DNA of 64,000 nucleotides from Odontesthes bonariensis (GCF_027942865.1 NC_134510.1:11932743-11996742); one strand, 5' to 3'; shown: positions 45,511-56,934, counted from the first letter of the stretch. Made by a program: numbers and translations. The notes: generated by a model not told the origin, from the sequence alone.

Positions 45511-45582
45511 TCCTCGTTAGTATAATGGATAGTATCTCCGCCTGTCGCGCGGAAGATCGGGGTTCGATTCCCCGACGGGGAG
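45511..45582 (+). tRNA. tRNA-Asp-GTC: tRNA-Asp (GTC), class D', loop base changed
   Basis: The anticodon loop is CTGTCGC, so A37 is G; the anticodon GTC and stems are intact. Confidence 0.88.
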
Positions 45583-46075
45583 AGCTAGGTCTTTTATCAG
45601 CTGCCTGCCACCAAGTGATGATTGTTTTGATACTCTCACCCATCTTCGGCCTAAATGTCAATAGCCCCCTTCAAATAGCCTAACATGAGGCCAGGTTGCT
45701 TCGGTCAAAAGCCCTTTCCCGTTTACAATGGTGTTAAGTGCAAACCAAGACCTTATAATCAACAATGTTCCTTTTGCTAATGTTTCTGTCCTGCCCAAAG
45801 CACTGTAGAAGGTTGTGACAACACAGCTTGTTGAGCTGTGGTCAGAAGATTCTCATGCAACAAGTGTCTTGGCTGTTGTTTAACAGGTCTCCTGAGGCAA
45901 ACAAATAGTAGGCATAGCATTTGGAAGCAAGAACTCTTCGGAGGTAAAGCAGCCACAATAATCTTTAAACTAGATGATGCAGTGGTAGAATAGCAATACG
46001 ACATGGTATTGCTAAGCAAGGAGTAAACTTGGGTTGCCTTGCCAGTGAAAATTTTTTTCTAGGAGAAATCTGCAA

Positions 46076-46158
46076 TGTCAGAAGTGGGATTTGAACCCAC
46101 GCCTCCAGGGGAGACTGCGACCTTAACGCAGCGCCTTAGACCGCTCGGCCATCCTGAC
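46076..46158 (-). tRNA. tRNA-Leu-AAG: tRNA-Leu (AAG), class C
   Basis: Same form as 9258. Confidence 0.92.
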
Positions 46159-46408
46159 TGCTAAAAGGAATATTTGATGACACTGTCGGCGGGCCCAGGC
46201 ATCATTCCAGCGAATATGTGGGTCTGCGTTGTGTTCGTGTTGAAGGGGAATATTGACGAGGCATGCAGCTTCATGGAAGACTCTCCTTCTGAGTGATGGG
46301 ACTGTGATAGCAATTTTCCTGCACCTTGAAACGGAACACCAAAATCTTATTTCACTCCTTGGCGATAGTTGTCTTTTCATCTGACGACTGTGTCAGTCAC
46401 ACAGAAAT

Positions 46409-46480
46409 TCCTCGTTAGTATAATGGACAGTATCTCCGCCTGTCACGCGGAAGATCGGGGTTCGATTCCCCGACGGGGAG
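46409..46480 (+). tRNA. tRNA-Asp-GTC: tRNA-Asp (GTC), class C
   Basis: Same form as 9591. Confidence 0.93.
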
Positions 46481-46973
46481 AAAATGGGCTTTTATCAGCT
46501 GCCTGCCACCAAGTGATGATTGTTTTGATACTCTCACCCATCTTCGGCCTAAATGTCAATAGCCCCCTTAAAATAGCCTAACATGAGGCCAGGTTGCTTC
46601 GGTCAAAAGCCCTTTCCCGTTTACTATGGTGTTAAGTGCAAACCAAGACCTTATAATCAGCAATGTTCCTTTTGCTAATGATTCTGTCCTGCCCAAAGCA
46701 CTGTAGAAGGTTGTGACAACACAGCTTGTTGAGCTGTGGTCAGAAGATTCTCATGCAACAAGTGTCTTGGCTGTTGTTTAACAGGTCTCCTGAGGCAAAC
46801 AAATAGTAGGCATAGCATTTGGAAGCAAGAACTCTTCGGAGGTAAAGCGGCCACAATAATCTTTAAACTAGATGATGCAGTGGCAGAATAGCAATACGAC
46901 ATGGTATTGCTAAGCAAGGAGTAAACTTTGGTTGCCTTGCCAGTGAAAATTTTTCTCTAGGAGAAATCTGCAA

Positions 46974-47056
46974 TGTCAGAAGTGGGATTTGAACCCACGC
47001 CTCCAGGGGAGACTGCTACCTTAACGCAGCGCCTTAGACTGCTCGGCCATCCTGAC
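46974..47056 (-). tRNA. tRNA-Leu-AAG: tRNA-Leu (AAG), class A' variant
   Basis: Same changes as 10156. Confidence 0.78.
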
Positions 47057-47306
47057 TACTAAAAGGAATATTTGACGACACTGTCGGCGGGCCCAGGCAT
47101 CATTCCAGCGAATATGTGGGTCTGCGTTGTGTTCGTGTTGAAGGGGAATATTGACGAGGCATGCAGCTTCATGGAAGACTCTCCTTCTGAGTGATGGGAC
47201 TGTGATAGCAATTTTCCTGCACCTTAAAACGGGACACGAAAATCTTATTTCACTCCTTGCCGATAGTTGTCTTTTCATCTGACGACTGTGTCAGTCACAC
47301 AGAAAT

Positions 47307-47378
47307 TCCTCGTTAGTATAATGGACAGTATCTCCGCCTGTCACGCGGAAGATCAGGGTTCGATTCCCCGACGGGGAG
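47307..47378 (+). tRNA. tRNA-Asp-GTC: tRNA-Asp (GTC), class A'
   Basis: Same T-stem mismatch as 10489; trailer subtype as 32041. Confidence 0.85.
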
Positions 47379-47871
47379 AGCTAGGTCTTTTATCAGCTGC
47401 CTGCCACCAAGTGATGATTGCTTTGATACTCTCACCCATCTTCGGCCTAAATGTCAATAGCCCCCTTCAAATAGCCCAACATGAGGCCAGGTTGCTTCGG
47501 TCAAAAGCCCTTTCCCGTTTACTATGGTGTTAAGTGCAAACCAAGACCTTATAATCAACAATGTGCCTTTTGCTAATGATTCTGTCCTGCCCAAAGCACT
47601 GTAGAAGGTTGTGACAACACAGCTTGTTGAGCTGTGGTCAGAAGATTCTCATGCAACAAGTGTCTTGGCTGTTGTTTAACAGGGCTCCTGATGCAAACAA
47701 ATAGTAGGCATAGCATTTGGAAGCAAGAACTCTTCGGAGGTAAAGCGGCCACAATAATCTTTAAACTAGATGATGCAGTGGCAGAATAGCAATACGACAT
47801 GGTATTGCTAAACAAGGAGTAAACTTGAGTTGCCTTGCCAGTGAAAATGGTCCTCTAGGAGATCTCTGCAA

Positions 47872-47954
47872 TGTCAGAAGTGGGATTTGAACCCACGACT
47901 CCAGGGGAGACTGCGACCTTAACGCAGCGCCTTAGACCGCTCGGCCATCCTGAC
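47872..47954 (-). tRNA. tRNA-Leu-AAG: tRNA-Leu (AAG), class B2
   Basis: Same form as 11054. Confidence 0.9.
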
Positions 47955-48204
47955 TACTAAAAGGAATATTTGACGACACTGTCAGCGGGCCCAGGCATCA
48001 TTCCAGCGAATATGTGGGTCTGCGTTTTCTTCGTGTTGAAGGGGAATATTGACGAGGCATGCAGCTTCATGGAAGACTCTCCTTCTGAGTGATGGGACTG
48101 TGATAGCAATTTTCCTGCACCTTGAAACGGGACACGAAAATCTTATTTCACTCCTTGGCGATAGTTGTCTTTTCATCTGACGACTGTGTCAGTCACACAG
48201 AAAT

Positions 48205-48276
48205 TCCTCGTTAGTATAATGGATAGTATCTCCGCATGTCACGCGGAAGATCGGGGTTAGATTCCCCGATGGGGAG
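48205..48276 (+). tRNA. tRNA-Asp-GTC: tRNA-Asp (GTC) with B-box loss, class B2
   Basis: Same lesion as 16775. Confidence 0.75.
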
Positions 48277-48769
48277 AGCTCTGTCTTTTATCAGCTGCCT
48301 GCCACCAAGTGATGATTGTTTTGATACTCTCACCCATCTTCGGCCTAAATGTCAATAGCCCCCTTCAAATAGCCTAACATGAGGCCAGGTTGCTTCGGTC
48401 AAAAGCCCTTTCCCGTTTACTATGGTGTTAAGTGCAAACCAAGACCTTATAATCAACAATGTTCCTTTTGCTAATGATTCTGTCCTGCCCAAAGCACTGT
48501 AGAAGGTTGTGACAACACAGCTTGTTGAGCTGTGGTCAGAAGATTCTCATGCAACAAGTGTCTTGGCTGTTGTTTAACAGGGCTCCGGAGGCAAACAAAT
48601 AGTAGGCATAGCATTTGGAAGCAAGAACTCTTCGGAGGTAAAGCGTTCACAATAATCTTTAAACTAGATGATGCAGTGGCAGAATAGCAATACGACATGG
48701 TATTGCTAAGCAAGGAGTAAACTTGAGTTGCCTTGCCAGTGAAAATGGTCCTCTAGGAGAACTCTGCAA

Positions 48770-48852
48770 TGTCAGAAGTGGGATTTGAACCCACGCCTCC
48801 AGGGGAGACTGCGACCTGAACACAGCGCCTTAGACCGCTCGGCCATCCTGAC
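48770..48852 (-). tRNA. tRNA-Leu-CAG: tRNA-Leu (CAG), class D
   Basis: Same form as 33504. Confidence 0.9.
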
Positions 48853-49102
48853 TACTAAAAGGAATATTTGACGACACTGTCGGCGGGCCCAGGCATCATT
48901 CCAGCGAATATGTGGGTCTGCGTTGTCTTCGTGTTGAAGGGGAATATTGACGAGGCATGCAGCTTCATGGAAGACTCTCGTTCTGAGTGATGGGACTGTG
49001 ATAGCAATTTTCCTGCACCTTGAAACGGGACAAGAAAATCTTATTTCACTCCTTGCCGATAGTTGTCTTTTCATCTGACGACTGTGTCAGTCACACAGAA
49101 AT

Positions 49103-49174
49103 TCCTCGTTAGTATAATGGATAGTATCTCCGCCTGTCGCGCGGAAGATCGGGGTTCGATTCCCCGACGGGGAG
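49103..49174 (+). tRNA. tRNA-Asp-GTC: tRNA-Asp (GTC), class D'
   Basis: Same loop change as 45511, 3592 bp downstream of it. Confidence 0.88.
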
Positions 49175-49667
49175 AGCTAGGTCTTTTATCAGCTGCCTGC
49201 CACCAAGTGATGATTGTTTTGATACTCTCACCCATCTTCGGCCTAAATGTCAATAGCCCCCTTCAAATAGCCTAACATGAGGCCAGGTTGCTTCGGTCAA
49301 AAGCCCTTTCCCGTTTACAATGGTGTTAAGTGCAAACCAAGACCTTATAATCAACAATGTTCCTTTTGCTAATGTTTCTGTCCTGCCCAAAGCACTGTAG
49401 AAGGTTGTGACAACACAGCTTGTTGAGCTGTGGTCAGAAGATTCTCATGCAACAAGTGTCTTGGCTGTTGTTTAACAGGTCTCCTGAGGCAAACAAATAG
49501 TAGGCATAGCATTTGGAAGCAAGAACTCTTCGGAGGTAAAGCAGCCACAATAATCTTTAAACTAGATGATGCAGTGGTAGAATAGCAATACGACATGGTA
49601 TTGCTAAGCAAGGAGTAAACTTGGGTTGCCTTGCCAGTGAAAATTTTTTTCTAGGAGAAATCTGCAA

Positions 49668-49750
49668 TGTCAGAAGTGGGATTTGAACCCACGCCTCCAG
49701 GGGAGACTGCGACCTTAACGCAGCGCCTTAGACCGCTCGGCCATCCTGAC
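49668..49750 (-). tRNA. tRNA-Leu-AAG: tRNA-Leu (AAG), class C
   Basis: Same form as 9258. Confidence 0.92.
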
Positions 49751-50000
49751 TGCTAAAAGGAATATTTGATGACACTGTCGGCGGGCCCAGGCATCATTCC
49801 AGCGAATATGTGGGTCTTCGTTGTGTTCGTGTTGAAGGGGAATATTGACGAGGCATGCAGCTTCATGGAAGACTCTCCTTCTGAGTGATGGGACTGTGAT
49901 AGCAATTTTCCTGCACCTTGAAACGGAACACCAAAATCTTATTTCACTCCTTGGCGATAGTTGTCTTTTCATCTGACGACTGTGTCAGTCACACAGAAAT

Positions 50001-50072
50001 TCCTAGTTAGTATAATGGACAGTATCTCCGCCTGTCACGCGGAAGATCGGGGTTCGATTCCCCGACGGGGAG
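50001..50072 (+). tRNA. tRNA-Asp-GTC: tRNA-Asp (GTC), class C*
   Basis: Same acceptor mismatch as 17673. Confidence 0.85.
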
Positions 50073-50565
50073 AAAATGGGCTTTTATCAGCTGCCTGCCA
50101 CCAAGTGATGATTGTTTTGATACTCTCACCCATCTTCGGCCTAAATGTCAATAGCCCCCTTAAAATAGCCTAACATGAGGCCAGGTTGCTTCGGTCAAAA
50201 GCCCTTTCCCGTTTACTATGGTGTTAAGTGCAAACCAAGACCTTATAATCAGCAATGTTCCTTTTGCTAATGATTCTGTCCTGCCCAAAGCACTGTAGAA
50301 GGTTGTGACAACACAGCTTGTTGAGCTGTGGTCAGAAGATTCTCATGCAACAAGTGTCTTGGCTGTTGTTTAACAGGTCTCCTGAGGCAAACAAATAGTA
50401 GGCATAGCATTTGGAAGCAAGAACTCTTCGGAGGTAAAGCGGCCACAATAATCTTTAAACTAGATGATGCAGTGGCAGAATAGCAATACGACATGGTATT
50501 GCTAAGCAAGGAGTAAACTTTGGTTGCCTTGCCAGTGAAAATTTTTCTCTAGGAGAAATCTGCAA

Positions 50566-50648
50566 TGTCTGAAGTGGGATTTGAACCCACGCCTCCAGGG
50601 GAGACTGCTACCTTAACGCAGCGCCTTAGACTGCTCGGCCATCCTGAC
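50566..50648 (-). tRNA. tRNA-Leu-AAG: tRNA-Leu (AAG), class A' variant, extra acceptor change
   Basis: It has the 10156 changes plus TTCAGAC in the 3' acceptor strand, adding one mismatch. Confidence 0.75.
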
Positions 50649-50898
50649 TACTAAAAGGAATATTTGACGACACTGTCGGCGGGCCCAGGCATCATTCCAG
50701 CGAATATGTGGGTCTGCGTTGTGTTCGTGTTGAAGGGGAATATTGACGAGGCATGCAGCTTCATGGAAGACTCTCCTTCTGAGTGATGGGACTGTGATAG
50801 CAATTTTCCTGCACCTTAAAACGGGACACGAAAATCTTATTTCACTCCTTGCCGATAGTTGTCTTTTCATCTGACGACTGTGTCAGTCACACAGAAAT

Positions 50899-50970
50899 TC
50901 CTCGTTAGTATAATGGACAGTATCTCCGCCTGTCACGCGGAAGATCAGGGTTCGATTCCCCGACGGGGAG
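50899..50970 (+). tRNA. tRNA-Asp-GTC: tRNA-Asp (GTC), class A'
   Basis: Same T-stem mismatch as 10489. Confidence 0.85.
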
Positions 50971-51463
50971 AGCTAGGTCTTTTATCAGCTGCCTGCCACC
51001 AAGTGATGATTGCTTTGATACTCTCACCCATCTTCGGCCTAAATGTCAATAGCCCCCTTCAAATAGCCTAACATGAGGCCAGGTTGCTTCGGTCAAAAGC
51101 CCTTTCCCGTTTACTATGGTGTTAAGTGCAAACCAAGACCTTATAATCAACAATGTGCCTTTTGCTAATGATTCTGTCCTGCCCAAAGCACTGTAGAAGG
51201 TTGTGACAACACAGCTTGTTGAGCTGTGGTCAGAAGATTCTCATGCAACAAGTGTCTTGGCTGTTGTTTAACAGGGCTCCTGATGCAAACAAATAGTAGG
51301 CATAGCATTTGGAAGCAAGAACTCTTCGGAGGTAAAGCGGCCACAATAATCTTTAAACTAGATGATGCAGTGGCAGAATAGCAATACGACATGGTATTGC
51401 TAAACAAGGAGTAAACTTGAGTTGCCTTGCCAGTGAAAATGGTCCTCTAGGAGATCTCTGCAA

Positions 51464-51546
51464 TGTCAGAAGTGGGATTTGAACCCACGACTCCAGGGGA
51501 GACTGCGACCTTAACGCAGCGCCTTAGACCGCTCGGCCATCCTGAC
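51464..51546 (-). tRNA. tRNA-Leu-AAG: tRNA-Leu (AAG), class B2
   Basis: Same form as 11054. Confidence 0.9.
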
Positions 51547-51796
51547 TACTAAAAGGAATATTTGACGACACTGTCAGCGGGCCCAGGCATCATTCCAGCG
51601 AATATGTGGGTCTGCGTTTTCTTCGTGTTGAAGGGGAATATTGACGAGGCATGCAGCTTCATGGAAGACTCTCCTTCTGAGTGATGGGACTGTGATAGCA
51701 ATTTTCCTGCACCTTGAAACGGGACACGAAAATCTTATTTCACTCCTTGGCGATAGTTGTCTTTTCATCTGACGACTGTGTCAGTCACACAGAAAT

Positions 51797-51868
51797 TCCT
51801 CGTTAGTATAATGGATAGTATCTCCGCATGTCACGCGGAAGATCGGGGTTAGATTCCCCGATGGGGAG
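51797..51868 (+). tRNA. tRNA-Asp-GTC: tRNA-Asp (GTC) with B-box loss, class B2
   Basis: Same lesion as 16775; the rightmost copy with it. Confidence 0.75.
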
Positions 51869-52361
51869 AGCTCTGTCTTTTATCAGCTGCCTGCCACCAA
51901 GTGATGATTGTTTTGATACTCTCACCCATCTTCGGCCTAAATGTCAATAGCCCCCTTCAAATAGCCTAACATGAGGCCAGGTTGCTTCGGTCAAAAGCCC
52001 TTTCCCGTTTACAATGGTGTTAAGTGCAAACCAAGACCTTATAATCAACAATGTTCCTTTTGCTAATGTTTCTGTCCTGCCCAAAGCACTGTAGAAGGTT
52101 GTGACAACACAGCTTGTTGAGCTGTGGTCAGAAGATTCTCATGCAACAAGTGTCTTGGCTGTTGTTTAACAGGTCTCCTGAGGCAAACAAATAGTAGGCA
52201 TAGCATTTGGAAGCAAGAACTCTTCGGAGGTAAAGCAGCCACAATAATCTTTAAACTAGATGATGCAGTGGCAGAATAGCAATACGACATGGTATTGCTA
52301 AGCAAGGAGTAAACTTGGGTTGCCTTGCCAGTGAAAATTTTTCTCTAGGAGAAATCTGCAA

Positions 52362-52444
52362 TGTCAGAAGTGGGATTTGAATCCACGCCTCCAGGGGAGA
52401 CTGCGACCTTAACGCAGCGCCTTAGACCGCTCGGCCATCCTGAC
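52362..52444 (-). tRNA. tRNA-Leu-AAG: tRNA-Leu (AAG), class C'
   Basis: Same T-stem change as 20034. Confidence 0.85.
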
Positions 52445-52694
52445 TGCTAAAAGGAATATTTGATGACACTGTCGGCGGGCCCAGGCATCATTCCAGCGAA
52501 TATGTGGGTCTGCGTTGTGTTCGTGTTGAAGGGGAATATTGACGAGGCATGCAGCTTCATGGAAGACTCTCCTTCTGAGTGATGGGACTGTGATAGCAAT
52601 TTTCCTGCACCTTGAAACGGAACACCAAAATCTTATTTCACTCCTTGGCGATAGTTGTCTTTTCATCTGACGACTGTGTCAGTCACACAGAAAT

Positions 52695-52766
52695 TCCTCG
52701 TTAGTATAATGGACAGTATCTCCGCCTGTCACGCGGAAGATCGGGGTTCGATTCCCCGACGTGGAG
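52695..52766 (+). tRNA. tRNA-Asp-GTC: tRNA-Asp (GTC), class C'
   Basis: Same acceptor mismatch and chimeric trailer as 20367. Confidence 0.85.
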
Positions 52767-53259
52767 AAAATGGGCTTTTATCAGCTGCCTGCCACCAAGT
52801 GATGATTGCTTTGATACTCTCACCCATCTTCGGCCTAAATGTCAATAGCCCCCTTCAAATAGCCCAACATGATGCCAGGTTTCTTCGGTCAAAAGCCCTT
52901 TCCCGTTTACAATGGTGTTAAGTGCAAACCAAGACCTTATAATCAACAATGTGCCTTTTGCTAATGATTCTGTCCTGCCCAAAGCACTGTAGAAGGTTGT
53001 GACAACACAGCTTGTTGAGCTGTGGTCAGAAGATTCTCATGCAACAAGTGTCTTGGCTGTTGTTTAACAGGTCTCCTGAGGCAAACAAATAGTAGGCATA
53101 GCATTTGGAAGCAAGAACTCTTCGGAGGTAAAGCGGCCACAATAATCTTTAAACTAGATGATGCAGTGGCAGAATAGCAATACGACATGGTATTGCTAAG
53201 CAAGGAGTAAACTTGAGTTGCCTTGCCAGTGAAAATGGTCCTCTAGGAGAACTCTGCAA

Positions 53260-53342
53260 TGTCAGAAGTGGTATTTGAACCCACGCCTCCAGGGGAGACT
53301 GCGACCTTAACGCAGCGCCTTAGACTGCTCGGCCATCCTGAC
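53260..53342 (-). tRNA. tRNA-Leu-AAG: tRNA-Leu (AAG), A18 variant
   Basis: It has A18 in the D loop and a normal anticodon stem. One private change lies next to the T loop (AAATACC on the sense strand), affecting the T stem. Confidence 0.8.
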
Positions 53343-53592
53343 TACTAAAAGGAATATTTGACGACACTGTCGGCGGGCCCAGGCATCATTCCAGCGAATA
53401 TGTGGGTCTGCGTTGTGTTCGTGTTGAAGGGGAATATTGACGAGGCATGCAGCTTCATGGAAGACTCTCCTTCTGAGTGATGGGACTGTGATAGCAATTT
53501 TCCTGCACCTTGAAACGGGACACGAAAATCTTATTTCACTCCTTGCCGATAGTTGTCTTTTCATCTGACGACTGTGTCAGTCACACAGAAAT

Positions 53593-53664
53593 TGCTCGTT
53601 AGTATAATGGACAGTATCTCCGCCTGTCACGCGGAAGATCAGGGTTCGATTCCCCGACGGGGAG
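53593..53664 (+). tRNA. tRNA-Asp-GTC: tRNA-Asp (GTC), class A', extra acceptor change
   Basis: It has the 10489 T-stem mismatch plus TGCTCGT at the 5' end (C2 to G), which mismatches G71. Confidence 0.82.
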
Positions 53665-54157
53665 AGCTAGGTCTTTTATCAGCTGCCTGCCACCAAGTGA
53701 TGATTGCTTTGATACTCTCACCCATCTTCGGCCTAAATGTCAATAGCCCCCTTCAAATAGCCTAACATGAGGCCAGGTTGCTTCGGTCAAAAGCCCTTTC
53801 CCGTTTACTATGGTGTTAAGTGCAAACCAAGACCTTATAATCAACAATGTGCCTTTTGCTAATGATTCTGTCCTGCCCAAAGCACTGTAGAAGGTTGTGA
53901 CAACACAGCTTGTTGAGCTGTGGTCAGAAGATTCTCATGCAACAAGTGTCTTGGCTGTTGTTTAACAGGGCTCCTGATGCAAACAAATAGTAGGCATAGC
54001 ATTTGGAAGCAAGAACTCTTCGGAGGTAAAGCGGCCACAATAATCTTTAAACTAGATGATGCAGTGGCAGAATAGCAATACGACATGGTATTGCTAAACA
54101 AGGAGTAAACTTGAGTTGCCTTGCCAGTGAAAATGGTCCTCTAGGAGATCTCTGCAA

Positions 54158-54240
54158 TGTCAGAAGTGGGATTTGAACCCACGACTCCAGGGGAGACTGC
54201 GACCTGAACGCAGCGCCTTAGACCGCTCGGCCATCCTGAC
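54158..54240 (-). tRNA. tRNA-Leu-CAG: tRNA-Leu (CAG)
   Basis: Anticodon CAG with full anticodon stem CTGCG/CGCAG. The variable arm has the GGAGTC mark of class B units. Confidence 0.9.
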
Positions 54241-54490
54241 TACTAAAAGGAATATTTGACGACACTGTTGGCGGGCCCAGGCATCATTCCAGCGAATATG
54301 TGGGTCTGCGTTGTGTTCGTGTTGAAGGGGAATATTGACGAGGCATGCAGCTTCATGGAAGACTCTCCTTCTGAGTGATGGGACTGTGATAGCAATTTTC
54401 CTGCACCTTGAAACGGAACACCAAAATCTTATTTCACTCCTTGGCGATAGTTGTCTTTTCATCTGACGACTGTGTCAGTCACACAGAAAT

Positions 54491-54562
54491 TCCTCGTTAG
54501 TATAATGGACAGTATCTCCGCCTGTCACGCAGAAGATCGGGGTTCGATTCCCTGACGGGGAG
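54491..54562 (+). tRNA. tRNA-Asp-GTC: tRNA-Asp (GTC), edge variant
   Basis: The anticodon stem reads GCAGA (C29-A41 mismatch) and the T stem CCCTG (wobble). The anticodon and B-box core are kept. Confidence 0.83.
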
Positions 54563-55055
54563 AGCTAGGTCTTTTATCAGCTGCCTGCCACCAAGTGATG
54601 ATTGCTTTGATACTCTCACCCATCTTCGGCCTAAATGTCAATAGCCCCCTTCAAATAGCCCAACATGATGCCAGGTTTCTTCGGTCAAAAGCCCTTTCCC
54701 GTTTACTATGGTGTTAAGTGCAAACCAAGACCTTATAATCAACAATGTACCTTTTGCTAATGATTCTGTCCTGCCCAAAGCACTGTAGAAGGTTGTGACA
54801 ACACAGCTTGTTGAGCTGTGGTCAGAAGATTCTCATGCAACAAGTGTCTTGGCTGTTGTTTAACAGGGCTCCTGATGCAAACAAATAGTAGGCATAGCAT
54901 TTGGAAGCAAGAACTCTTCGGAGGTAAAGCGGCCACAATAATCTTTAAACTAGATGATGCAGTGGCAGAATAGCAATAAGACATGGTATTGCTAAGCAAG
55001 GAGTAAACTTGAGTGCCCTTGCCAGTGAAAATGGTCCTCTAGGAGAACTCTGCAA

Positions 55056-55138
55056 TGTCAGAAGTGGGATTTGAACCCACGCTTCCAGGGGAGACTGCGA
55101 CCTTAAGGCAGCACCTTAGACCGCTCGGCCATCCTGAC
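55056..55138 (-). tRNA. tRNA-Leu-AAG: tRNA-Leu (AAG), edge variant
   Basis: G31 to C leaves a C31-C39 mismatch at the top of the anticodon stem, and GGTGC replaces GGCGC before the stem. Confidence 0.8.
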
Positions 55139-55388
55139 TACTAAAAGGAATATTTGACGACACTGTCGGCGGGCCCAGGCATCATTCCAGCGAATATGTG
55201 GGTCTGCGTTGTCTTCGTGTTGAAGGGGAATATTGACGAGGCATGCAGCTTCATGGAAGACTCTCGTTCTGAGTGATGGGACTGTGATAGCAATTTTCCT
55301 GCACCTTGAAACGGGACAAGAAAATCTTATTTCACTCCTTGCCGATAGTTGTCTTTTCATCTGACGACTGTGTCAGTCACACAGAAAT

Positions 55389-55460
55389 TCCTCGTTAGTA
55401 TAATGGATAGTATCTCCGCATGTCAAGCGGAAGATCGGGGTTCGATTCCCCGACGGGGAG
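55389..55460 (+). tRNA. tRNA-Asp-GTC: tRNA-Asp (GTC), edge variant
   Basis: The loop is ATGTCAA: A32 as in class B units, and C38 (an Asp identity base) changed to A. The B box is intact. Confidence 0.82.
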
Positions 55461-55953
55461 AGCTAGGTCTTTTATCAGCTGCCTGCCACCAAGTGATGAT
55501 TGTTTTGATACTCTCACCCATCTTCGGCCTAAATGTCAATAGCCCCCTTCAAATAGCCTAACATGAGGCCAGGTTGCTTCGGTCAAAAGCCCTTTCCCGT
55601 TTACTATGGTGTTAAGTGCAAACCAAGACCTTATAATCAACAATGTTCCTTTTGCTAATGATTCTGTCCTGCCCAAAGCACTGTAGAAGGTTGTGACAAC
55701 ACAGCTTGTTGAGCTGTGGTCAGAAGATTCTCATGCAACAAGTGTCTTGGCTGTTGTTTAACAGGGCTCCGGAGGCAAACAAATAGTAGGCATAGCATTT
55801 GGAAGCAAGAACTCTTCGGAGGTAAAGCGTTCACAATAATCTTTAAACTAGATGATGCAGTGGCAGAATAGCAATACGACATGGTATTGCTAAGCAAGGA
55901 GTAAACTTGAGTTGCCTTGCCAGTGAAAATGGTCCTCTAGGAGAACTCTGCAA

Positions 55954-56036
55954 TGTCAGAAGTGGGATTTGAACCCACGCCTCCAGGGGAGACTGCGACC
56001 TGAACACAGCGCCTTAGACCGCTCGGCCATCCTGAC
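55954..56036 (-). tRNA. tRNA-Leu-CAG: tRNA-Leu (CAG), class D form
   Basis: Same form as 33504. Confidence 0.9.
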
Positions 56037-56286
56037 TACTAAAAGGAATATTTGACAACACTGTCGGCGGGCCCAGGCATCATTCCAGCGAATATGTGGG
56101 TCTGCGTTGTGTTCGTGTTGAAGGGGAATATTGACGAGGCATGCAGCTTCATGGAAGACTCTCCTTCTGAGTGATGGGACTGTGATAGCAATTTTCCTGC
56201 ACCTTGAAACGGGACACGAAAATCTTATTTCACTCCTTGCCGATAGTTGTCTTTTCATCTGACGACTGTGTCAGTCACACAGAAAT

Positions 56287-56358
56287 TCCTCGTTAGTATA
56301 ATGGACAGTATCTCCGCCTGTCACGCGGAAGATCGGGGTTCGATTCCCCGACGGGGAG
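56287..56358 (+). tRNA. tRNA-Asp-GTC: tRNA-Asp (GTC), intact
   Basis: Same mature sequence as 7795, in an edge-type unit. Confidence 0.93.
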
Positions 56359-56851
56359 AGCTAGGTCTTTTATCAGCTGCCTGCCACCAAGTGATGATTG
56401 CTTTGATACTCTCACCCATCTTCGGCCTAAATGTCAATAGCCCCCTTCAAATAGCCCAACATGATGCCAGGTTTCTTCGGTCAAAAGCCCTTTCCCGTTT
56501 ACTATGGTGTTAAGTGCAAACCAAGACCTTATAATCAACAATGTACCTTTTGCTAATGATTCTGTCCTGCCCAAAGCACTGTAGAAGGTTGTGACAACAC
56601 AGCTTGTTGAGCTGTGGTCAGAAGATTCTCATGCAACAAGTGTCTTGGCTGTTGTTTAACAGGGCTCCTGAGGCAAACAAATAGTAGGCATAGCATTTGG
56701 AAGCAAGAACTCTTCGGAGGTAAAGCGGCCACAATAATCTTTAAACTAGATGATGCAGTGGCAGAATAGCAATAAGACATGGTATTGCTAAGCAAGGAGT
56801 AAACTTTAGTGCCCTTGCCAGTGAAAATGGTCCTCTAGGAGAACTCTGCAA

Positions 56852-56934
56852 TGTCAGAAGTGGGATTTGAACCCACGCTTCCAGGGGAGACTGCGACCTT
56901 AAGGCAGCACCTTAGACCGCTCGGCCATCCTGAC
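56852..56934 (-). tRNA. tRNA-Leu-AAG: tRNA-Leu (AAG), edge variant
   Basis: Same changes as 55056, two units away. Confidence 0.8.

Larger units (their letters stand above)
7795..53664 (+). repeat. Higher-order repeat of the tRNA array (trimer 2694 bp, hexamer 5388 bp, some tetramers 3592 bp)
   Basis: By diagnostic bases, unit classes run from the left as A B1 C A' B1 C A B1 C A' B2 C* A' B2 C' A B1 C A' B2 C' A B1 C A' B2 C A' B2 D C* B2 C D C* B2/C C A' B2 C A' B2 D' C A' B2 D' C* A' B2 C' A'. The trimer A-B-C dominates. Alternating A and A' makes a hexamer in the left part. Insertion of a D-type unit makes tetramers between about 33 and 50 kb (D at 33837 and 37429; D' at 45511 and 49103, each pair 3592 bp apart). 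Beyond 53.7 kb, units are individually diverged and show no order. Confidence 0.85.
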
